From NCBI GenBank assembly GCA_031398975.1, contig JANNOI010000039.1, positions 1 to 14,178 of the forward strand: 14,178 nucleotides of DNA. Reading direction: 5' to 3'. This stretch comes from JAKFWI01 sp031398975. GTDB lineage: Bacteria; Pseudomonadota; Alphaproteobacteria; Caulobacterales; Aquidulcibacteraceae. Shown here piece after piece: positions 6,555 through 14,053 of the stretch. Positions within the stretch are counted from its first letter, which is position 1. The number at the start of each line of letters is the position of its first letter. The notes under the pieces were generated by a model that was not told the DNA's origin, did no database searches, and worked only from the letters and a program-made list of their open reading frames with translations. Position numbers and translations under genes: made by a program.

Positions 6555-7373
6555 TCAGGACCCGATCAGCGGCGCGGACCCCGGCTGGATCAGCTCGCCC
6601 GGCGAGACGCCGGCATCGGCGCCGCCCGCGACGTCCATCTCCAGCATATCGAACATCTGCACCTCGGCGAGGGGCGCGCTGGCCTCGCGGTCGCTCAGCG
6701 GCTCGAAGCGGAGCGTGACGACCGGAGCGGGGGCGACGAGCGCACCGGGCTCCTCGATCGGGCGGGCGTCGCTGAAGTTTGGCGTGGCGCCGGCGCGATA
6801 GGAATAGCCGCCGCGCTCGGCCGTGGTCTCGCTCAACGCATAATCCTGCGTGACGGATACGCCGAGCCCGAGCCCCGGGGAATTGGTCTGCGGCGTGACG
6901 CCGGCCATGATCGACAGCATCACCGCGCCGGCGCCGAGCACCGGGGCGACCGTCACCTCGCCCACTTCCTTGGCCGGCAGGCGACCGAGCGGGCGCCCGA
7001 CCGTGGCCTTGACGCGCTCCATCAGGGACTTCCACAGCGGCCCTTCGGCCCGCTTGTTCCAGTCGATAAAGTCGAGCGGGGCGCTGTTGGGCCAGGGCGA
7101 GCTCACCGGCTCGATCAGCACTTCCACCAGCCGGCCGCGTTCGCGCGCGGCCTCGGCGTCATCCAGCACCCATTTCGAATAGCGCGCGCCCACCGTCCAC
7201 AGCACGACCACGCAGGCGGAATGGGCCGCCGCCTCGGAGCCGAGAACGCTCATGCCGCCATGCTTGCGGTCCCAGTAGACGACATAGCCTTCTTCAATGA
7301 AGCCCGACGTGAAGGCCTCGGCCTGCTCGATGGCTTTGGCGTTCAGCGCGTGCAGGATGTGAATTTGTGTCAT
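6555..7373 (-). CDS. TIR-domain protein with one predicted membrane helix
   Basis: A 272-residue protein. Residues about 1-125 look like a TIR fold: a first strand IHILHAL, second strand GYVVYWDR (29-36), then VVVLWTVGARYSKWVLDDAEAA (55-76) matching the bacterial TIR motif W(S/T)-x5-S-x-W-V-x-x-E, then GRLVEVLIEP and DFIDWNK. Bacterial TIR domains usually cleave NAD using a Glu four residues after the conserved Trp; here that residue is Asp72 (Trp68). Residues about 141-159 (VAPVLGAGAVMLSIMAGV) form a likely single membrane helix, followed by a roughly 110-residue Pro/Ala/Gly-rich tail without a recognised domain. It converges on the Nudix gene. A near-match CtrA-type box lies 25 bases upstream of its start. 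Function is open: signalling scaffold, altered NADase or defence effector. Confidence 0.8.
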   Translation of the reverse strand: MTQIHILHALNAKAIEQAEAFTSGFIEEGYVVYWDRKHGGMSVLGSEAAAHSACVVVLWTVGARYSKWVLDDAEAARERGRLVEVLIEPVSSPWPNSAPLDFIDWNKRAEGPLWKSLMERVKATVGRPLGRLPAKEVGEVTVAPVLGAGAVMLSIMAGVTPQTNSPGLGLGVSVTQDYALSETTAERGGYSYRAGATPNFSDARPIEEPGALVAPAPVVTLRFEPLSDREASAPLAEVQMFDMLEMDVAGGADAGVSPGELIQPGSAPLIGS

Positions 7374-7397
7374 CGTCCACCAAACGGTGATCTGTTT

Positions 7398-7413
7398 TTA
7401 ACATTCTATTCAA
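7398..7413. promoter_or_regulatory. Near-match CtrA-type box before the TIR gene
   Basis: TTAA-CATTCTA-TTCA differs from the TTAA-N7-TTAA consensus at one base. It lies 25 bases upstream of the TIR start codon. A second copy of the same form, TTAA-CGATACA-TTCA, occurs at 7521-7535. One match alone would be weak; two with the same deviation in one intergenic region are more notable. Confidence 0.3.
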
Positions 7414-7930
7414 TCGTCGCGCCACCCGGCGTGGGCGCCTCAAAAGCAGGCCGAAGCCGCCTCACGTCACCCCGGGCGGGCGCCGGCGCGTGCGACGCCG
7501 CAAAACACCCTTCGAAGTGGTTAACGATACATTCAGAAGCGCCGCGCCCGCAATCGGGGGCAGCTGCAATCGCCTACCGCGCGCGCCATTTGCCCCGCCG
7601 CTGTTGCAGTTTCGCCATCGGACGGCGCACCCCCGGCGGGCCTGCGCGGCATCCGGCCTTTTCCCTGACACGCTATTTCTCCCCCCGCGCCCAGCCTGCA
7701 TCATCGCCGCGCGACGGCGCTTCGGAAGCGGAAAGACTCACAAAGCTGTGGGTAAGTCGCATCCGCGATCTTCCCGGGCGGGGCGGAACGCGCTCCTGGC
7801 CAATCCGCAGGCGGGGATTAACCAAGGCGGTTGCGCCGGGGGCGTGACGGGGTTTTCATTCGCCGCGTGGGCGGGGGAGGCGCTAAGGTGCCTTTCGAGC
7901 ATAAAACGGTGGGACGTGGCAAAAAAAGCT

Positions 7931-7946
7931 AGGCTTTACAAAGCCT
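7931..7946. promoter_or_regulatory. Palindrome, candidate operator
   Basis: AGGCTTT-AC-AAAGCCT is a perfect 7-base inverted repeat with a 2-base centre, about 33 bases before the chosen start of the exported-protein gene. Its tight spacing suits a DNA-binding dimer better than an RNA hairpin. No matching regulator is identified. Confidence 0.3.
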
Positions 7947-7978
7947 CCCTGGCGCCCGCGGCGTCCTGGCGCGGGGCG

Positions 7979-9259
7979 GTGGGATTTTCCACCCGGATGG
8001 CGGGCGTGGGCGCCGCCTTGATCATGGTGTGGGGATTTTCCGCGCCCTCGGCGCCGCGGGAGGCCGCGCTCGACGCAAACGCCATCCTGCTGCGGCTCGC
8101 CCCCGACGCCAACCAGCGCATCCTCCAGGACAGCAAATGGGGCATGGTCGGACGCCTGCAGGAGGGCATCAATGCGCGCGCGCTCGAATGCGGGGTGGCG
8201 CCGGTGAAGCAGGACGGCCTGTTCGGGGCCGCAACCGCGGAGGCAGCGCGCCAGATCGCGGCCTGCCGCGGCGCCCCTGCCGAGATCGAAGGCGCCCACC
8301 TGACGGTGGAGGCGTGGAACGCCATCACGGGCCAGCCCGCGCCCGACGCCATCGTCCGCGCCCGCACGCTGGCGCGGACCATGGAGGCCACCGATTACGA
8401 TCGCCTGGAATGGAACATTTGCGTGCGGTTCACCGGCGATCAGGGCTCGGTGCTCACCTGGGGGCCGTACGGCAAAACCCTGGGCTGGGGCGGGGAGATC
8501 ATGAGCGTGCTGAAGCGCATCGACCCCGACACCGTGCGCACCGTCTTCGCCGCTGAAAACGCCAAGGGCGCCGACCGGCTGCTGGCCCTGAAGACCGCCC
8601 GGGAGCTCGGAAGCAACAGCCGCCACGCCTATCCAGGCGCACGCGCGCTGATGGCGTCGCTGTGCAAGCAGAAGGGCCAGATGCGCGCCTGGGAGCGCGC
8701 GTTCGCGCGGCTGGGCGCGATGCCGGAAGTGCAGGCCGCCTATGAGGACGTCGCCTGGGGGGACAGCGCCTGGTTCCGCTACGTGGTGGAGCGGCTTTCC
8801 CGCTCCTGGCGGGAGGCGGGGCTGGAGCCGACGGAGGTGGATTTCGCCTTCTTTATCGACCGCTCGATCCATATGGGCTGGGGCGAGGCGCGCTTTGCGG
8901 CCGTGAACGCAGCGCTGGCGGAGGCCAAGAGCTGCGCCGCGCCGGGGGCGTTCACCAATGCGCGCGCCCGCCTGGCGGTGGCCGATCGGGTGCGCGCCAA
9001 GGCCCGCGAGGAGGACCGCCTCAGCCGGGACGTCATGTTCCTGGTCGATGCCGAAGCCGAACTCGCGGTCCCCATGGCCGCCTCCCCCACGTGGCCCGCA
9101 GCGTGGAAGGCGATGTGGGCGCGCCGCGCAGGCATCTCCACCGCCGATGTCGGCCTTTCGGACGCGCGCGCCGCGCCGGGCTTTGACGATCATCTGCGCG
9201 CGGTGGCGGAAAGCGGGATCGGCGAGCCGCGCGGGACGTCGCGGGCCGGCGCGCCCTAA
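7979..9259 (+). CDS. Exported protein with peptidoglycan-binding-like and GH46/lysozyme-like regions
   Basis: With a GTG start at 7979 the protein has 426 residues and a compact signal peptide (MGFSTR, hydrophobic MAGVGAALIMVWGF, cleavage near SAPSA). ATG 7997 and GTG 7916 are alternatives; none has a clear ribosome binding site. Residues about 55-98 resemble a peptidoglycan-binding module (GRLQEGINARALE, then QDGLFGAATAEAA). Residues about 130-310 resemble the GH46 chitosanase/lysozyme superfamily: Glu136 and Asp154 are 18 apart, as recalled for the catalytic pair of that family, in TMEATDYD and FTGDQGSVLTWGPYG; FAFFIDRSIHMGWG lies further on. The last 100 residues are unassigned. A role in cleaving or binding cell-wall glycan in the periplasm is inferred. 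It is divergent from the TIR gene and followed after 80 bases by the TPR-sulfotransferase. Confidence 0.65.
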   Translation: MGFSTRMAGVGAALIMVWGFSAPSAPREAALDANAILLRLAPDANQRILQDSKWGMVGRLQEGINARALECGVAPVKQDGLFGAATAEAARQIAACRGAPAEIEGAHLTVEAWNAITGQPAPDAIVRARTLARTMEATDYDRLEWNICVRFTGDQGSVLTWGPYGKTLGWGGEIMSVLKRIDPDTVRTVFAAENAKGADRLLALKTARELGSNSRHAYPGARALMASLCKQKGQMRAWERAFARLGAMPEVQAAYEDVAWGDSAWFRYVVERLSRSWREAGLEPTEVDFAFFIDRSIHMGWGEARFAAVNAALAEAKSCAAPGAFTNARARLAVADRVRAKAREEDRLSRDVMFLVDAEAELAVPMAASPTWPAAWKAMWARRAGISTADVGLSDARAAPGFDDHLRAVAESGIGEPRGTSRAGAP

Positions 9260-9280
9260 GCGGCCGGCGCGGGGCCTCGG

Positions 9281-9310
9281 TTGACAAGGGCGGAGCGGAC
9301 GCCCTCTGCT
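9281..9310 (+). promoter_or_regulatory. Possible promoter of the TPR-sulfotransferase gene
   Basis: A perfect TTGACA (9281-9286) is followed 18 bases later by a weak TCTGCT (9305-9310). It lies in the 80-base gap after the exported-protein gene, 30 bases before the TPR-sulfotransferase start. The -10 box is poor, so confidence is low. Confidence 0.3.
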
Positions 9311-9339
9311 GGCTCCCAGCTCGACAGGGGTCGCACGGA

Positions 9340-11361
9340 TTGACGGATAGCGCTTTGCAGGCGGTAGGCAGCGTGGAGGCGGCGATCGCCCACGCCATGC
9401 GGCTGCTCGCCGCCAATCCCCGCGCGGCGGAGGAACAGGCCCACGAAATCCTGCGCGTCGCGCCCGGCCATCCGGGCGGGGTGCTGGCGCAGGGCGCCGC
9501 ACGGCGCGCGCTTGGCGATTATGCGGGCGCGGCCGCGATCCTCGGACCGCTGGCCGATGCGCAGCCGCGCGCGGCGGAGGCGCAGTACGAGCATGCGCTG
9601 GCGCTTTCCGGGCTGGGGCGGACGCAGGAGGCGATCGCCGCGCTGCGCCGCGCCGTCGCGCTGAAGCCGCTGCACCCCCACGCCTGGCGCGCCCTGGGGG
9701 ACGCGCTTTCCCTGGCCGGAGAGAACGAGGCGGCCGAACAGGCCTATGCCCGCCATATCCGCGCCGGCGTCAGCGACCCAAGCCTCGTGGAGGCCGCCGC
9801 CGCGCTCTGCGACAATCGCCTGGCGATCGCCGAGCGGCTGCTGCGCGCCCACCTGAAGCGCCACCCGACGGACGTCGCGGCGATGCGCATGCTGGCCGAG
9901 ACCGGCGCCCGGCTCACCCAGTATGACGATGCGGAGGCGCTGCTTGAACGGTGCCTGGCCTTGGCCCCAAGCTTCACCGCCGCGCGGCATAATTACGCCT
10001 CCATCCTGCACCGGCAGAACAAAGCCCTGGAGGCCATCGCCCAGGCCGATGTGCTGCTGGCCGACACCCCCCTCGATCCCGGCCTGCGGGGCCTGAAGGC
10101 GGCGGCGCTGGCGCGGCTCGGCGCGTACGAGGAGGCGGCAGGGCTTTACGAGGCGGTGCTGCGCACCCATCCCGAGCAGCCGCGCCTGTGGATGAGCTAT
10201 GGCCACGCCCTGAAGACGCTGGGCCGGCAGGAGGAGTGCGTCACCGCCTATCGCCGCGCGATCGCGCTGCGCCCCGATCTCGGGGAGGCCTATTGGAGCC
10301 TCGCCAACCTCAAGACGGTGCGCTTCACCCCGGAGGACGTCGCCGCGATGGAGGCCGAGCTTCTGCGCGAGGACCTGACCGGCGAGGACCGCTTTCACCT
10401 CCATTTCGCCCTGGGAAAAGCGCTGGAGGATGCAGGCGACTATGAGCGCTCGTTCACGCATTACCGGACGGGCGCGGCCCTGCGCCGGCGCGGCATAGGC
10501 TACGACCCCGACCGCACCCGCGCCAATGTCGACCGCGCGATCGCGCTGTTCTCCCGCGATTTCCTCACCGCGCGCGCAGGCCAGGGCTGCCCCGACCCGG
10601 ACCCGATCTTCATCCTGGGCCTCCCGCGCGCGGGCTCTACCCTGCTCGAGCAGATCCTCGCGAGCCATTCCCTGGTGGAGGGCACGATGGAGCTGCCCGA
10701 CATCATCGCCATCGCCAAGCGCCTGTCCGGGCGCGTCAAGCGCAGCGACCCCTCCGCCTATCCCGAAATCCTGGCGCGCCTGAGCGGAGATGAATTAAGC
10801 GCCTTGGGCCGGGAATATCTCGACCGCACCCGCATCCAGCGGCGCACCGACAAGCCCTTCTTCATCGACAAGATGCCGAACAACTGGCTGCATATCGGGC
10901 TGATCACGCTCGCGCTGCCCAACGCCAAAATCATCGATGCGCGCCGCCATCCCCTCGGCTGTTGCTTCTCGGCCTTCAAGCAGCACTTCGCGCGCGGCCA
11001 GAATTTCAGCTACGACCTCGCCGATCTTGGCCGCTATTATTCCGATTATGTGCGCCTCACCGCGCATTTCGACGCCGTCGTCCCCGGGCGGGTGCACCGG
11101 GTGATCTATGAGCAGGTGGTGGAGGATGCGGAGGGCGAGGTCCGCGCGCTGCTCACCTATTGCGGGCTCCCGTTCGAGGAACGCTGCCTGCGCTTCCACG
11201 AGACCGACCGCGCCGTGCGCACCGCGAGCTCCGAACAGGTGCGCAAACCGATCTTCACCGACGCAGTGGAGCACTGGCGCCATTACGAGCCCTGGCTCGG
11301 CCCGCTGAAGGACGCCCTCGGCCCCGTGCTGGGCGCCTATCCCGACGCGCCCAATTTCTGA
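9340..11361 (+). CDS. TPR-repeat sulfotransferase
   Basis: A 673-residue two-part protein. Residues about 15-325 are tandem tetratricopeptide repeats (for example AQYEHALALSGLGRTQEAIA, and PRLWMSYGHALKTLGRQEEC followed by VTAYRRAIALRPDL), forming a protein-binding scaffold. Residues about 420-670 are a sulfotransferase domain: the PAPS 5'-phosphosulfate loop is FILGLPRAGSTLLEQIL (424-440) and the 3'-phosphate motif is IDARRHPLGCCFSAFKQHF (532-550). The enzyme would transfer sulfate from PAPS to a protein, sugar or small molecule; the acceptor is unknown. The start is a TTG at 9340 with CAGGGG about 9 bases upstream; GTG 9373 is an alternative. No signal peptide is seen. The next gene, a TonB receptor, starts 135 bases after its stop. 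Confidence 0.9.
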   Translation: MTDSALQAVGSVEAAIAHAMRLLAANPRAAEEQAHEILRVAPGHPGGVLAQGAARRALGDYAGAAAILGPLADAQPRAAEAQYEHALALSGLGRTQEAIAALRRAVALKPLHPHAWRALGDALSLAGENEAAEQAYARHIRAGVSDPSLVEAAAALCDNRLAIAERLLRAHLKRHPTDVAAMRMLAETGARLTQYDDAEALLERCLALAPSFTAARHNYASILHRQNKALEAIAQADVLLADTPLDPGLRGLKAAALARLGAYEEAAGLYEAVLRTHPEQPRLWMSYGHALKTLGRQEECVTAYRRAIALRPDLGEAYWSLANLKTVRFTPEDVAAMEAELLREDLTGEDRFHLHFALGKALEDAGDYERSFTHYRTGAALRRRGIGYDPDRTRANVDRAIALFSRDFLTARAGQGCPDPDPIFILGLPRAGSTLLEQILASHSLVEGTMELPDIIAIAKRLSGRVKRSDPSAYPEILARLSGDELSALGREYLDRTRIQRRTDKPFFIDKMPNNWLHIGLITLALPNAKIIDARRHPLGCCFSAFKQHFARGQNFSYDLADLGRYYSDYVRLTAHFDAVVPGRVHRVIYEQVVEDAEGEVRALLTYCGLPFEERCLRFHETDRAVRTASSEQVRKPIFTDAVEHWRHYEPWLGPLKDALGPVLGAYPDAPNF

Positions 11362-11458
11362 TCATCCCCACCCGGCGGTGGCGCGCGTTTAGCTCCATGA
11401 GGCAGAAACGCCGCGCTACGGCGCCGCCCGCTTGGTTCCCGCACGCCCCGAGCGAACC

Positions 11459-11491
11459 ATTGTCTCGGGATTGAATAAGTTTGGGGACAAT
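11459..11491 (+). promoter_or_regulatory. Leader hairpin over the second receptor's ribosome binding site
   Basis: ATTGTC-T-C (11459-11466) can pair with G-G-GACAAT (11484-11491): six perfect pairs, a U-G wobble and one more G-C, around a 17-base loop. The 3' arm overlaps the GGGGA ribosome binding site (11483-11487) of the gene starting at 11497. If transcribed, it would limit ribosome access; as DNA it could equally be an operator. Confidence 0.35.
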
Positions 11492-11496
11492 ACAGT

Positions 11497-13860
11497 ATGA
11501 CATTGCGCACACATCGGCGGCCCGGCCGTTCGATCTTGTCCGTGCTGCTCCTCGCCACGACGGCGCTGACGGGGGCGGGCGCGGCCCATGCGCAAGAAAC
11601 CGCCGCATCCGAAGAGGGGGGCCTGGGGGACATCATCGTGCTCGCCCAGAAGCGGCGTGAGAATCTGCAGGACGTGCCCGTCAGCGTGCTCGCCTATGGC
11701 GAGGAGCGGCTCGAAGAGCTCAACGTCTCTGACTTCGCCGATTACGTGAAACTCCTGCCCAGCATCTCCTTCCAGGCGAGCGGGCCGGGCTTCAACAATG
11801 TGTATATGCGCGGCGTGGCCAGCGGCGGGGACGGCAACCATTCCGCCTCCCTCCCCAGCGTGGGCATCTATCTGGACGAACAGCCGATCACCACGATCCA
11901 GGGCGCGCTCGACATCCACGTCTATGACGTCGCCAGCGTCGAGGCCTATGCCGGCCCGCAGGGCACGCTCTATGGCGCGAGCTCGCAGGCGGGCACGCTG
12001 CGGATCCTCACCAACAAGCCTGAACTCGGCGTCCTGAAAGGCGCTTTCGGCGCGGAAGCCAATGTGATTGATGGCGGCGGCCCCGGCTATGTCGGGGAAG
12101 GCTTCATCAACGTGCCGGTCGGGGAGAAGGCGGCGGTCCGCCTTGTCGGGTGGTACAAGTCCGAGGGCGGCTATATCGACAACGTCCCCGGCACGCTGAC
12201 TTACGCGACCTCGGGCGCCACGATCGACAATTCCGGCTTCACCGAGGACGATTACAACACCGCCGAAACCTATGGCGCCCGCGCGGCGCTAAAAATCGAC
12301 TTGAACGAAAGCTGGACCGTCACGCCCCAGGTTATCGGGCAAATCACGGAAACGGAAGGCTCCTACGCGTACGACCCGGAGAAGGGCGATCGCAACGTTT
12401 CCCGCTTCTATCCGGAATCCTCGAGCGACCGCTGGGTGCAGGCCGCACTGACGATCGAGGGCAAGATCAGCAAACTCGATTTCGTCTATGCCGGCTCCTT
12501 CCTGAAGCGCGACGACGAAACCCAGTCCGACTATTCGGACTATTCCTTCTTCTATGACACGCTGGCTGGGTACGGCGCCTATTGGTACGACGAGAGCGGG
12601 ACACCGCTCGACAACCCCTCGCAATATATTCAGGGTAAGGACAAATACGAGCGCCAGACTCACGAAATTCGCGTCTCCAGCCCAGACGATTGGCGCCTGC
12701 GCTTCGTGGCCGGGCTGTTTTATCAAACCCAGGACCATTTCATCGAGCAGCGCTACCGCATCGACAATCTGGCCTCGACACTTGAAGTCACAGGATTCCC
12801 CGACACGCTCTGGCTCACCGAGCAGAAGCGGACCGACACCGATTACGCCGCCTTCGGCGAGCTTTCCTTCGATATCACCGACAAGCTGACCGCCACCGGG
12901 GGCTTGCGGGTGTTCAAGGCGGAGAACGCGCTGCTTGGCTTCTTCGGCTTCAGTTCCGGCTATAGCAGCCGCACGGGCGAAGCAGCCTGTTTCGCGCCGC
13001 CTTCCGTGGACGACGAGCCTTGCACCAATGTCGATAAGTCAACCGAGGACGAGGACTACACCTACAAGGCCAACCTGACGTACAAGCTGACCGAAGACGC
13101 GATGGTGTACGGCACGATATCCACCGGATACCGGCCGGGCGGCATCAATCGTCGCGCCACCCTTCCCGCCTACCAGCCGGACTTCCTCACCAATTACGAA
13201 CTTGGGTGGAAGACGTCCTGGGCCAATAACCGCGTGCGGTTCAACGGCGCGGCCTTCCTGGAGCAATGGGACGATTTCCAGTTCTCGATCCTGGGCGCCA
13301 ACGGCCTGACCGAGATCAAGAACGCCGCCCAGGCCGAGATGATCGGCCTTGAAGCAAGCTTCGCCTGGGCGCCCACAGATGCCTGGACCTTCACCGCCGC
13401 CGGCGCCTACATCAAGTCGGAGCTGACGGAGAATTATTGCGGCTTCACCGACGATGCCGGCAACCCGATCACCGAGTGCGCCGATCCCCTCGCCCCCGAA
13501 GGGACGGAGCTGCCGGTCACGCCGGAGCTTAACCTGAACGCCACCGTGCGATACATGTTCGACATGGCGGGCCTGAAGGCGCACATGCAGGCCGCGGGCT
13601 TTTATGTCGGCGACCGCTGGGCGGACTTGCGGCTCATCGAGCGCGAAATCCTTGGCAGGATGGAGGCGTATCAATCCGCCGATCTGAGCGCGGGCTTGAC
13701 GGGCGATGTCTGGTCCATGGAGGTTTTCATGACCAATGCCTTCGACGAACGCGGCGAGACCAACCGCTCGGCGGCCTGCGCGGAGCAGGTATGCAGCCGC
13801 GTCTATGTCAACACCATCCAGCCGCGCACGCTGGGGATCAAGTTCGGGCAGAAATTCTGA
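11497..13860 (+). CDS. TonB-dependent outer-membrane receptor (second)
   Basis: A 787-residue receptor with a clear signal peptide (MTLRTHRRPGRSILSVLLLA, cleavage near AHA at residue 32), TonB box GDIIVLAQKR (44-53), a plug domain with NVYMRGVASGG, YLDEQPI and VEAYAGPQGTLYGASSQAGT, and a long beta-barrel ending LGIKFGQKF with terminal Phe. The length is normal for the class. Unlike the first receptor there is no proline-rich stretch before the TonB box. ATG 11497 was chosen because GGGGA lies about 9 bases upstream. It follows the TPR-sulfotransferase gene in the same direction. The ligand is unknown; the plug and barrel resemble the glycan/aromatic uptake group more than siderophore receptors, though this is a judgement by eye. 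Confidence 0.93.
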   Translation: MTLRTHRRPGRSILSVLLLATTALTGAGAAHAQETAASEEGGLGDIIVLAQKRRENLQDVPVSVLAYGEERLEELNVSDFADYVKLLPSISFQASGPGFNNVYMRGVASGGDGNHSASLPSVGIYLDEQPITTIQGALDIHVYDVASVEAYAGPQGTLYGASSQAGTLRILTNKPELGVLKGAFGAEANVIDGGGPGYVGEGFINVPVGEKAAVRLVGWYKSEGGYIDNVPGTLTYATSGATIDNSGFTEDDYNTAETYGARAALKIDLNESWTVTPQVIGQITETEGSYAYDPEKGDRNVSRFYPESSSDRWVQAALTIEGKISKLDFVYAGSFLKRDDETQSDYSDYSFFYDTLAGYGAYWYDESGTPLDNPSQYIQGKDKYERQTHEIRVSSPDDWRLRFVAGLFYQTQDHFIEQRYRIDNLASTLEVTGFPDTLWLTEQKRTDTDYAAFGELSFDITDKLTATGGLRVFKAENALLGFFGFSSGYSSRTGEAACFAPPSVDDEPCTNVDKSTEDEDYTYKANLTYKLTEDAMVYGTISTGYRPGGINRRATLPAYQPDFLTNYELGWKTSWANNRVRFNGAAFLEQWDDFQFSILGANGLTEIKNAAQAEMIGLEASFAWAPTDAWTFTAAGAYIKSELTENYCGFTDDAGNPITECADPLAPEGTELPVTPELNLNATVRYMFDMAGLKAHMQAAGFYVGDRWADLRLIEREILGRMEAYQSADLSAGLTGDVWSMEVFMTNAFDERGETNRSAACAEQVCSRVYVNTIQPRTLGIKFGQKF

Positions 13861-13888
13861 GCCGCGGCCCTGTGATCTGATCCAGGGT

Positions 13889-13918
13889 GTGGGGGAATCG
13901 CGAAGCGGTTCCACCCAC
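13889..13918 (+). terminator. REP-like hairpin after the second receptor
   Basis: Arms 13889-13901 and 13905-13918 form a 13-base stem with a GAA loop, one U-G wobble and a single bulged A, 28 bases after the receptor stop. It lacks a U-tract, so it may act as a message-stabilising or weak terminating structure. Its core GGGGAATCGCGAAGCGGTTCC matches the style and sense of the hairpin at 4701-4752. Confidence 0.5.
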
Positions 13919-13938
13919 GCCCGCTCCAAGTCAGGCCT

Positions 13939-13990
13939 TAGACCGTTTCCCGAAAAGTGTTACGCGGTTTTCGGACGAGAAACGGTCTAA
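13939..13990. repeat. Intergenic palindrome A
   Basis: TTAGACCGTTTC (from 13939) and GAAACGGTCTAA (to 13990) are perfect 12-base inverted repeats, with a second inner stem CCGAAAA/TTTTCGG around GTGTTACGCGG. It looks like a dispersed intergenic repeat of alphaproteobacteria rather than a gene-specific element. It may also serve as a bidirectional terminator between the receptor and the left-pointing IS. Confidence 0.6.
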
Positions 13991-13999
13991 CTTAAAGTG

Positions 14000-14051
14000 T
14001 AGAGCGGTTTTTCTCGTTTGGATTGATTCAATCCAATCGAGAACCGCTCTA
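14000..14051. repeat. Intergenic palindrome B
   Basis: TAGAGCGG-TT...CTCG...TTGGATTGA and its complement TTCAATCCAA...CGAG-AACCGCTCTA form a long imperfect hairpin of about 23 pairs with two small bulges and almost no loop. Its centre contains GATTC, a GANTC site recognised by the cell-cycle methylase CcrM where that enzyme is present. It sits 9 bases after palindrome A and ends directly at the insertion sequence. Confidence 0.6.
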
Positions 14052-14053
14052 GC

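Larger units (their letters stand above)
7374..7978. other. Divergent intergenic region between TIR gene and exported-protein gene
   Basis: About 600 bases without a convincing gene; the frame open across it from 7490 translates to non-protein-like sequence. It holds two CtrA-like half-matched boxes (7398-7413 and 7521-7535), a third TTAACC at 7818-7823, CACCaaacGGTG (7378-7389) over the TIR ribosome binding region, and a palindrome at 7931-7946. These suggest promoters in both directions. Confidence 0.45.

Noticed and set aside
6555..7373. TIR gene as part of a known anti-phage operon (Thoeris, CBASS or similar)
   Set aside because: No ThsA-like, cyclase, Argonaute or other partner gene is adjacent, and the two flanking genes are in the opposite direction.
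7490..7978. N-terminal extension of the exported protein from a GTG at 7490
   Set aside because: The extra residues look like translated intergenic DNA, and the signal peptide would lie far inside the protein.
7883..10668. Long minus-strand open frames opposite the exported-protein and TPR-sulfotransferase genes
   Set aside because: They overlap recognisable genes, begin without ribosome binding sites and read as low-complexity Arg/Gly-rich sequence.
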